The position numbers and the translations under genes are program-made. Below, in pieces: positions 1 through 6,036 of a stretch of 22,221 nt of DNA. Position 1 is the stretch's first letter; the number at the start of each line of letters is the position of its first letter. The stretch covers positions 1 to 22,221 of the forward strand of contig LOES01000224.1 of NCBI GenBank assembly GCA_001515955.1, in the 5' to 3' direction. The stretch is from Clostridia bacterium BRH_c25 (GTDB lineage: Bacteria > Bacillota_A > Clostridia > Lutisporales > Lutisporaceae). Under the pieces are notes generated by a model that saw nothing but the letters and a program-made list of their open reading frames with translations, ran no database searches and was not told the origin of the DNA.

Positions 1-6
1 AAAAGC

Positions 7-69
7 TTCCTTGATTGTTATTGAATTCGCACTTTGCCCAATGTAAATACTTCTGTGCGTTCAATATAA
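7..69. repeat. 63-bp dispersed hairpin repeat, copy A
   Basis: This stretch matches 18174-18236 at 60 of 63 positions with no gaps. It contains an imperfect inverted repeat: ATTGAATTCGCAC near the left end and GTGCGTTCAAT near the right end, pairing apart from a two-base bulge. Homology stops abruptly after 69. The left limit cannot be fully judged because the window begins six bases earlier. No ORF of its own is credible. It may be a mobile hairpin element or a shared 3' UTR module. Confidence 0.8.
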
Positions 70-174
70 TTATTTTAGCATTGAAAGCAGTCACTTTACA
101 ATACATACAAAGTACCATATTCCAATTTCTGCTTGCTGCTGTGATTGTACACAAGATATATTCGGGCTGTCGAA

Positions 175-206
175 TGAATATATTATATCACTACAATAGC
201 ATATTA
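175..206 (+). promoter_or_regulatory. candidate sigma-G/F-like sporulation promoter
   Basis: TGAATA at 175-180 and CATATTA at 200-206 resemble the forespore sigma-G consensus -35 and -10 boxes. They lie just upstream of the LysM gene. The spacer is 19 bases, slightly longer than the usual 17-18, so the call is tentative. Confidence 0.3.
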
Positions 207-229
207 AAAATTTCAAAGAGGTGACTGCA

Positions 230-1021
230 ATGTTTAGTCCAAGTACCAAGCAATGTATCCCCTGTACCGAGAAGGAATGCCCCCAATGCCCGGAGGACAA
301 CTGTTATGTAGTTCAGGCAGGAGACACACTATATGCAATATCAAGATTCTACAATGTCTCACTGGATGATTTGATAGAGGCCAACCCCAATATTGAGCCT
401 GAGCTTATAACCCAAGGGCAGGTAATCCGCATACCCTGGGCGGCACCGCCTGTAAACTGTCCCACCGGAGCTGCAATCTATGTAGTTCAAAAAGGTGACA
501 GCTTTTATTCTATCGCAAAAAGAAATAAAATGCACTTGTCCGCCTTACTTAAAGCAAATCCAAATGTCAACCCGGACGCACTGCTCATAGGCCAAAGCAT
601 CTGCATTCCTGTAATATCAAGCTCATATGTCAATTTGGTCTATAGAGTCAAGCTCATTTATCCTTATCGCTGGAGTAAGATCGACAATGATAGATATGCA
701 GGCATAGATGGATTCTTTCATGTATCCGCAATTTCCAGTGATTCTACCCTGGAAGAAGTTTGCAGCATAGAAGCGCACCACAAGCTCAAGCCCTATGGCA
801 CCCACCCGATTATAAGCAGTGCAATTGCAGATGGGCGGGAAGTCTGCTTAATAATACCATCTACCGACCAGCCCATGGAAATGCGCGGCCAATCAGCTTT
901 GATTGCCCGGTATGACAGCCCTGTTGAAATTGAAGGCTCCAGTTATGAATACCTGATAATCCTGGCAGATAAAAATCATGTAAAGAATATAGCCGCTACA
1001 TTGGAATTTCTGGATAAGTGA
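230..1021 (+). CDS. two-LysM domain protein, probably spore or wall associated
   Basis: The protein has 263 residues and two LysM domains, at about 25-69 (YVVQAGDTLYAISRFYNV) and 83-127 (YVVQKGDSFYSIAKRNK). LysM domains bind N-acetylglucosamine polymers such as peptidoglycan or cortex. The N-terminus has no signal peptide but carries a cysteine cluster C-x2-C-x4-C-x2-C (residues 9-20). Residues 132-263 form a further domain that I do not recognise. The start is placed at ATG 230 because AGAGGTG at 217-223 sits six bases before it; a GTG at 221 lies inside that ribosome site. Lack of an export signal fits a protein deposited on the forespore by the mother cell, as for SafA-like LysM proteins, but this is inference. 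Confidence 0.85.
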   Translation: MFSPSTKQCIPCTEKECPQCPEDNCYVVQAGDTLYAISRFYNVSLDDLIEANPNIEPELITQGQVIRIPWAAPPVNCPTGAAIYVVQKGDSFYSIAKRNKMHLSALLKANPNVNPDALLIGQSICIPVISSSYVNLVYRVKLIYPYRWSKIDNDRYAGIDGFFHVSAISSDSTLEEVCSIEAHHKLKPYGTHPIISSAIADGREVCLIIPSTDQPMEMRGQSALIARYDSPVEIEGSSYEYLIILADKNHVKNIAATLEFLDK

Positions 1022-1032
1022 ACAAATTGAAA

Positions 1033-1186
1033 GGCACACAGCAATCCTGGCCCCGGCAGACTATTATGTATGATAATAGTCTGCTCAGTCACACAAGGTA
1101 CCTACACGACTGTATATCAAGCCCGTACAGTCTAAGGTCTACGACCCTCGGTATCTCATATGATTTTGGCAGTAATGCTGTGTGCC
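1033..1186 (+). ncRNA. candidate structured RNA, multi-branched
   Basis: A long closing helix pairs GGCACACAGCA (1033-1043) with TGCTGTGTGCC (1176-1186) and continues inward with mismatches to about 1052/1168. Inside it are a perfect 12-bp hairpin (1056-1067 with 1073-1084, loop GTATG) and a second branch in which GGTACC (1097-1102) pairs with GGTATC (1150-1155). That branch encloses two hairpins: GACTGTA/TACAGTC (1108-1114, 1126-1132) and GGTC/GACC (1136-1139, 1143-1146). The G-U pair in the GGTACC/GGTATC helix favours the plus strand. A T-run follows at about 1206-1212. No known RNA class was recognised. It could instead be a MITE-like element with ~19-bp ends. Confidence 0.5.
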
Positions 1187-1238
1187 CATTGTTATTTTAA
1201 CCCTAGTTTTTTCAAATTATGTGCTTACATTACATTAA

Positions 1239-3296
1239 TTAATTAATAATTGTCTTGGCAATTGTATTCCATACTGTCGACTTTTCAAGTCCGTACTTCC
1301 AGGATGCAATACCTCCAAGCCTGTACTTGTTTACCAGTTCAGCCTTGAGCTTTATCGATTTCTCATCCTCCAGCCAGATCTTGTAGGTTGCATTGCCTTT
1401 TTTATAGGTTGCATAGTATTGACCACTGGCAGCATCCCATGTCTTTGCAGCCCCATTTTCAGCAATAGTGCTCTCGGCCACCTCCATAGAAATAGCCCTG
1501 GAGGTTACAACAGGCTTGCTGCTGCCATTAACATACTCTTCCTTCCAAAGTCTTGTATAGAACGGAACTCCCAGAAGCAATTTTTCTTTAGGAACCTCCT
1601 GCAGTACCTTCTTCAAGCTCTGCTCCACCCAGGAAAGCTGCGCAACAGATCCGCTTACCGGACTTCCTTCCCAATGCTGATCATAGGTCATAAGTGCCAC
1701 ATAATCCACAACCTTGGAAAGTGCAGCCCTGTCATAGCTCTCAGACCAGTTCGAATTCATGACTATAACAGTCACATCAACAGAAAGTATCAGTCCGTTT
1801 GCTTTTGTCTTCTGATAAAGCTCTTTCATGAACTTTGTGAAAGCATCTTTGTCCTTGGTATACATGTTTTCAAAATCAATATTTATCCCATCAAGCTTAT
1901 ATTTCTTGGCATTACTTATAAGGGAGTTTATAAACTTTGTTCTTGCGCTGGTATTGCCAAGAAACTTGTTTGTCATGGCAGAGTCAAATTTATTGTCCAC
2001 CAAAGCCCATACCTTGTACCCGTTTTTGTGAGCCCTGCTGCTGTAGCTCTGGCTTCCCCTATCTTCCAAATCCCCATTTTCATTTGCAAGGGTAAACCAT
2101 GTAGGAGACATAACATTCAGTCCGTCTACCTTCTTGACTTCCAACACATCCTGGGTACTACTCCAGATATAATGCCAGGTCAGGTTTATTTTCTTCCCCG
2201 AAGTAGGATCATCACTGAATTCCGGGATACTATTATATACTACCCAGCTATCTCCCACATTCCTTAAATATATTTTTTTATTAACTGCATATCTGAAATT
2301 GCCGGCCCCAAGCACCAGTTCATAAGACGCCTCAATTTCAGCAAGATACCTGGATTTGTTCAGTATTACAAAGCTCTCCTTCTCCATATACTTATTGCTT
2401 ATGAATCCATTTGAATACTGAATATTAAGCTGTTCAGACCTTTTGGCGTTAAGCTTGGCTTCTTTTCCTGATGAAAGGGTGAGAGGCCTGCTTAAGCTTA
2501 AATCATTTCCGCTTAAAGCAGTCAGTACACTTTTTTCATAATCAGCAGCAAAAGAAATCAAATAAGCATCCTGAGCTTCCTTACTGGTCTCCCTGGTTCT
2601 CAGCACTCTTCCTATTACTGCCGCAGCCTGCGCTCTTGTTGCATCACCCTTGGGATTAAAGCTTCCGTCGGGCAGTCCGGTTATTATCCCCAATGCTGTC
2701 ACTATGTCAATGCTTTCCTTGTGTCTGTAATACTGAGGTATATCCTTAAAGCTGAGCTTTTCTCCGGTAGTATCAGCATCCTGTACCGCTTTTGCAGTTA
2801 TTACCGCCATTTCTTCCCTGGTTATTTCCTTATAAGGATAAAAATAATAACCACTGAATATGGGCAAAAGATCATTTTCCTTTGCCGCTGTAATGTACTT
2901 GTGACTCCAATGCTTGTCCGTAACATCGCTGTAGCTTTCTGTAAACTCATCATCCACAGTAATACCGATTGCCCTCACAAGCATAGCCACGAACTCTTCT
3001 CTGGATATAGTCCTGTCAGGCTGCATTGTCTTATTATCATAGCCGTTCATTATACCCATATAACTAAGTTCCAGAATTTCATCCCTGGCCCAGTATTTAG
3101 TTATATCCTTGAAGTCATAAGAACTATCCTCAAAAAATAACAGCTCACTTTTTGCAGTCTGCTTGTCCACCAAAAGCACATCTTCATTATATGTGTCTGT
3201 GTAATTCACTGCAGCAACAAATACAGGCAGTACAATACCGAGCATAAAAACGGCAGCCAGAAATATCATCAAAAATCTTGTCAGTTTTTTCTTCAT
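1239..3296 (-). CDS. SLH-domain GH18 glycosidase, YaaH/SleL/YdhD-like
   Basis: The protein has about 685 residues. A signal peptide (KKKLTRFLMIFLAAVFMLGI) is followed by three S-layer homology repeats at roughly 62-105, 122-168 and 184-232, which would anchor it to secondary wall polymers. After a linker domain comes a C-terminal GH18 barrel (about 365-685). The catalytic segment is DGINIDFE at 469-476, with E476 as the expected general acid. The family pattern DxxDxDxE has Asn at the second Asp, a change I associate with YaaH/SleL-type spore-cortex N-acetylglucosaminidases. Expected activity is cleavage of beta-1,4 GlcNAc bonds in peptidoglycan or chitin-like polymers. The start is ATG 3296 because GGGGGAG (3310-3304) lies seven bases upstream; GTG at 3302 is too close to it. 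Confidence 0.88.
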   Translation of the reverse strand: MKKKLTRFLMIFLAAVFMLGIVLPVFVAAVNYTDTYNEDVLLVDKQTAKSELLFFEDSSYDFKDITKYWARDEILELSYMGIMNGYDNKTMQPDRTISREEFVAMLVRAIGITVDDEFTESYSDVTDKHWSHKYITAAKENDLLPIFSGYYFYPYKEITREEMAVITAKAVQDADTTGEKLSFKDIPQYYRHKESIDIVTALGIITGLPDGSFNPKGDATRAQAAAVIGRVLRTRETSKEAQDAYLISFAADYEKSVLTALSGNDLSLSRPLTLSSGKEAKLNAKRSEQLNIQYSNGFISNKYMEKESFVILNKSRYLAEIEASYELVLGAGNFRYAVNKKIYLRNVGDSWVVYNSIPEFSDDPTSGKKINLTWHYIWSSTQDVLEVKKVDGLNVMSPTWFTLANENGDLEDRGSQSYSSRAHKNGYKVWALVDNKFDSAMTNKFLGNTSARTKFINSLISNAKKYKLDGINIDFENMYTKDKDAFTKFMKELYQKTKANGLILSVDVTVIVMNSNWSESYDRAALSKVVDYVALMTYDQHWEGSPVSGSVAQLSWVEQSLKKVLQEVPKEKLLLGVPFYTRLWKEEYVNGSSKPVVTSRAISMEVAESTIAENGAAKTWDAASGQYYATYKKGNATYKIWLEDEKSIKLKAELVNKYRLGGIASWKYGLEKSTVWNTIAKTIIN

Positions 3297-3358
3297 TTTC
3301 ACACTCCCCCATAACCATTATAGCAATTATGTAAACCATGATGGTTACAGGGACATTT

Positions 3359-3439
3359 CAAAAAAAAAACAATAAGTGCCAGGCACCGGAGATATCCAGT
3401 TATTGTAGCAATAACTGGATATCTCCGGTGCCTGGCACT
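3359..3439 (-). terminator. 31-bp perfect palindrome followed by T-run
   Basis: Arms 3375-3405 and 3409-3439 are perfectly complementary over 31 bp with a three-base loop (TAG). The outer ends carry GTGCCAGGCAC/GTGCCTGGCAC. On the minus strand the hairpin is followed by TTATTG and then about ten Ts (3369-3360), so it can terminate transcription of the ECF gene before the GH18 gene. The GTGCC(A/T)GGCAC core looks like a dispersed REP-like element that has been used as a terminator. Confidence 0.75.
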
Positions 3440-3455
3440 ACGTCTTGGCCTACGT

Positions 3456-3995
3456 CTATCTGTTCTTGAAGTAGCTGGTCTTTTTTATAGCTGCTATTAT
3501 CACAAAAGCTATAACTGCACCGGCTCCAAACTGAATTGTATTACCTGTCATGCTTGCCACAGGAGACACCATATTTCCGGTTATCATCACCTCAGCAGCA
3601 TAATAGCCGACAATCATCCAGATACCTGCCAAAAGCATTCCTACTGCATTTTTGTATGCATTTTCACCCTTTGACCCGCCCATATATGCTACGCTCCCTA
3701 CAATAAAGCCCATTATTGCCTTTATTACGAATGTATATGGAGCCCATACAGAGTATCCGGACAGAATATCAAACATTGTCATTCCAATAGCACCCGATAT
3801 TGCGGCATATTTTTTGCCGAAAATTATAGCTGTAAGGAAAATCATACTGTCCCCCAGGTGAATTACTCCACCGTTCCATGAAGGCACATGTATAGCCATC
3901 GTTGCTACGAAAGTAAGGGCAGAAAGCATACCCATCTGAACAATTTCTTTTATTTTTGCACTTACACTGTTAATATTATGATTTCTTGTTTCCAT
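3456..3995 (-). CDS. ECF transporter S component (substrate-binding membrane subunit)
   Basis: The protein has 179 residues with five or six hydrophobic segments. It has the N-terminal pattern of ECF S components (MGMLSALTFVATMAIHVP, then GGVIHLGDSMIFLTAIIFG). Such subunits bind a vitamin or other micronutrient and dock with a shared EcfA/A'/T module, which is not in this window; the substrate cannot be read from the sequence. Start choice: an ATG at 4013 is followed directly by GGAGGAG inside the reading frame. That motif is better read as the ribosome site for the ATG at 3995, nine bases downstream, and nothing resembling a ribosome site precedes 4013. The gene is followed by the long palindrome terminator. 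Confidence 0.85.
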   Translation of the reverse strand: METRNHNINSVSAKIKEIVQMGMLSALTFVATMAIHVPSWNGGVIHLGDSMIFLTAIIFGKKYAAISGAIGMTMFDILSGYSVWAPYTFVIKAIMGFIVGSVAYMGGSKGENAYKNAVGMLLAGIWMIVGYYAAEVMITGNMVSPVASMTGNTIQFGAGAVIAFVIIAAIKKTSYFKNR

Positions 3996-4045
3996 TTGAT
4001 TTTGCTCCTCCATAGACTATGTATTTCAGTTTTGCGTCTAACTTT

Positions 4046-4073
4046 ATTATACAGGAGCCTCAGTAAGGAACAA
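4046..4073 (-). promoter_or_regulatory. sigma-A-type promoter of the ECF S gene
   Basis: On the minus strand TTGTTC (4073-4068) and TATAAT (4051-4046) are separated by 16 bases, about 50 bases upstream of the chosen start at 3995. The leader is too short for a riboswitch, and none of the usual vitamin aptamer motifs is visible. Confidence 0.6.
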
Positions 4074-4139
4074 TATCAAATCAGCTTTTATGCGTACTTC
4101 TTCATCATTTTTTATATAATTGTATCGATACAATATGTC

Positions 4140-4232
4140 AGTCACTAGTCACTAGACGCTAGTCGCTAGAATTCAGGTTAGGCTACGAAGCCTTACTGAA
4201 CTCTAGCGACTAGCGACTCGGGACTAGCGACT
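4140..4232. repeat. 93-bp imperfect palindrome built from AGTCGCTAG-type units
   Basis: Arms 4140-4184 and 4189-4232 pair over nearly their whole length with a loop ACGA, a few mismatches and small gaps. Each arm is made of near-tandem units such as AGTCACTAG and AGTCGCTAG. It starts three bases before the stop codon of the minus-strand gene at 4235, so it would form a long hairpin in that transcript. It looks like a REP/MITE-type intergenic element; the minus strand has no clean T-run after it. Confidence 0.75.
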
Positions 4233-4234
4233 GT

Positions 4235-4879
4235 TTATATTATGTCTTGCTCACTTTTTTTATCCTTTTTCCCTGCTGTCTTAATATAGTCAATATAATC
4301 AAGGCCTGCAAGACCTAGATGTATTGCCACCTGCTCAATGGCATATAAAGCTATAATCTCTGTCATCTGAAGCCTCAATGTCTGTTCCTCGATTGGTGTG
4401 AGTACACATGCAAGCTGCTGTTTGACAGAAAGCTCGAGGCTGAAAGGCTTGCCATAGGACACAGACAGCCTGTAAAAAAGCAGGGGATCAACTTCGACGT
4501 CGCAAAGCCAATCATTAAAGAACTTGTTCAACTCCTCATTGATTTCATTAAAAAGCTCTTGCTTGGACTGGCTGTCAATTTTGATATTTTTCAAATTTTT
4601 TGTGTGCCTTTTCAGAGGGTTTATGAACAGAGCACAAATAATAACCGGATAAAAATCCTTTGCTTCATTTAAAAGCCTTTTGTACTCCTCGGCGCTGATT
4701 ATCCTTTTCTCATTAACATACCTCATTAATGCCTCGATATTCTCCGAAACATAATATTTCAAAAAAACTGTTCTCAATGTGCAAATAACGCCGCGCAGTA
4801 TAATGCTGTAAATCTCTGAAGGAGTTTTGCTGTCATCGGCGATTCTCAGTTTGCTCTTAGTGTTCTCGCTTTTTTTCAT
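4235..4879 (-). CDS. hypothetical helical protein
   Basis: I do not recognise this 214-residue protein. It has no signal peptide and no clear transmembrane helix. The composition is helix-rich and mixed-charge, with a polar N-terminus (KKSENTKSKLRIADDSKTP) and a charged C-terminal tail (KKDKKSEQDII). Notable segments are KDFYPVIICALFINPLKRH and EVDPLLFYRLSVSYGKPFS. The start is ATG 4879, eight bases after GGAG; a GTG at 4885 is also in frame. It lies between the rluF leader (divergent) and the 93-bp palindrome and seems to be a single-gene unit. A cytoplasmic or regulatory role is possible, but nothing shows it. Confidence 0.7.
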   Translation of the reverse strand: MKKSENTKSKLRIADDSKTPSEIYSIILRGVICTLRTVFLKYYVSENIEALMRYVNEKRIISAEEYKRLLNEAKDFYPVIICALFINPLKRHTKNLKNIKIDSQSKQELFNEINEELNKFFNDWLCDVEVDPLLFYRLSVSYGKPFSLELSVKQQLACVLTPIEEQTLRLQMTEIIALYAIEQVAIHLGLAGLDYIDYIKTAGKKDKKSEQDII

Positions 4880-4995
4880 ATGCACATCTCCAAAAGATTC
4901 TATTTAGGAAATTAAATGTATAGCAGATATGGTTTTCCTATATATCTAATTATTTACATTTTTCATTTGTCTATTCAGAATTTATAATGTATAAA

Positions 4996-5024
4996 TTGAT
5001 TAATTTGGTATAAATGAGTAAAAT
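4996..5024 (+). promoter_or_regulatory. candidate promoter of rluF
   Basis: TTGATT (4996-5001) and TAAAAT (5019-5024) are spaced by 17 bases in an AT-rich stretch, leaving a leader of about 125 bases before the start at 5157. The -35 box departs from consensus at two positions. Confidence 0.4.
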
Positions 5025-5040
5025 ATAGCTAAATAGATGC

Positions 5041-5071
5041 GAGAGTTAAAGCTGGGCTTCGAAGAACTCTC
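5041..5071 (+). other. leader hairpin before rluF
   Basis: GAGAGTT (5041-5047) pairs with AACTCTC (5065-5071), with an inner AAGC/GCTT stem. The motif CGCGCAAC occurs twice just downstream, at about 5090-5100 and shortly before. The hairpin would lie in the rluF 5' leader and is not followed by a T-run. Function unknown. Confidence 0.4.
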
Positions 5072-5156
5072 TTGAGCACGCGCAACTCGAAACGCGCAAC
5101 CAGACCCAATAGGAATGCTATGGTAGAGCACATTAGACAATAATGAGGAGGTACCT

Positions 5157-5918
5157 ATGAAAGATAGAGTAAATATAAATTCAGATAAAAGCGATAGTAT
5201 CCGAATAAACAAATACATAAGCGAGAAAGGATTCTGCTCCCGCAGAGAAGCGGATGAGCTTATCAGGCAGGGACGGGTCACTATAAATGGTAAAAAAGCA
5301 GAAATGGGAAGCAAGGTATATCCCAAGGATATTGTTAAGCTGGGAGGCAAGCCCTTAAAGCCCAAAGAACCGCCGGTATATCTGGCTTTCAACAAACCTG
5401 CAGGCATAGTATGCACCACAGATCAAAAGGAAAGGGATAATATTGTAGATTTTATCAGCTTTCCAAGGAGAATATTCCCTGTAGGAAGGCTGGACAAGGA
5501 GTCTGAAGGTCTGATATTCCTCACAAGCGATGGAGATATTGTAAATAAGATTCTCAGAGCCGGAAACAACCATGAAAAGGAATACATAGTGACTGTAGAC
5601 AAACCTATTACCGAAGGCTTTGTTGAGGCGATGGCAAAGGGTGTAAGGATATTGGGAACTGTTACCCGGAAGTGTAAAGCAACACAGATGTCCAAGTATG
5701 TTTTCAGAATAATACTTACCGAGGGAATGAACCGGCAAATAAGAAGGATGTGCGAGGTATTCGGCTATGAGGTGGTGAAGCTCAGACGGGTAAGGATCAT
5801 GAATGTAGCCCTTGGCTCGCTTCCTGAGGGCAGGTGGAGACATTTGACCGGCCAGGAGCTTAAGACCATTAACAAGCTTGTTGCTGCTTCAGTAAAGACA
5901 GAGGAAGCTTCCCGATGA
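5157..5918 (+). CDS. rluF: 23S rRNA pseudouridine synthase, RluF/RsuA family
   Basis: The 253-residue protein isomerises a uridine in rRNA to pseudouridine; the closest match by eye is RluF (23S U2604). It has an N-terminal S4 RNA-binding domain at about 16-62 ([21 protein letters not shown]) and then the catalytic domain. Motif II reads [10 protein letters not shown], with D113 as the expected nucleophile. The C-terminal motif [17 protein letters not shown] is typical of this branch. The length is normal. GAGGAGG (5145-5151) lies five bases before the ATG. Specificity among RluF, RluB and RsuA cannot be fixed without comparison; the [11 protein letters not shown] segment and absence of a longer C-terminus favour RluF. 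Confidence 0.88.
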   Translation: MKDRVNINSDKSDSIRINKYISEKGFCSRREADELIRQGRVTINGKKAEMGSKVYPKDIVKLGGKPLKPKEPPVYLAFNKPAGIVCTTDQKERDNIVDFISFPRRIFPVGRLDKESEGLIFLTSDGDIVNKILRAGNNHEKEYIVTVDKPITEGFVEAMAKGVRILGTVTRKCKATQMSKYVFRIILTEGMNRQIRRMCEVFGYEVVKLRRVRIMNVALGSLPEGRWRHLTGQELKTINKLVAASVKTEEASR

Positions 5919-5929
5919 AAATGATTTTA

Positions 5930-5960
5930 CCGGGAAACCCCTTTTCCCTGGAACTTTTAT
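5930..5960 (+). terminator. weak hairpin after rluF
   Basis: CCGGGAAA (5930-5937) pairs with TTTCCC-T-GG (5943-5951) with one bulged T, followed by AACTTTTATT. The stem is short and the T-run broken, so termination may be partial. Confidence 0.4.
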
Positions 5961-6036
5961 TAATTCATGGCAGTCAAAGGTGTATCTATAGATTTAGTAC
6001 CAAGACCAATTAAAACCTAATGAAAGGAAGATCAAA

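Noticed and set aside
1136..1146. GGTC-TAC-GACC next to other stems as part of a tRNA
   Set aside because: The stems do not assemble into a cloverleaf: the acceptor, anticodon and T-arm signatures (GGTTCRA) are missing.
1419..2267. Long plus-strand frame opposite the GH18 gene
   Set aside because: It is antisense to a clear SLH/GH18 protein, with Cys/His-rich composition typical of a shadow frame and no ribosome site.
4014..4045. Possible vitamin riboswitch in front of the ECF S gene
   Set aside because: The promoter lies about 50 bases from the start, leaving no room for a TPP, FMN, cobalamin, biotin or preQ1-like aptamer; no conserved core is seen.
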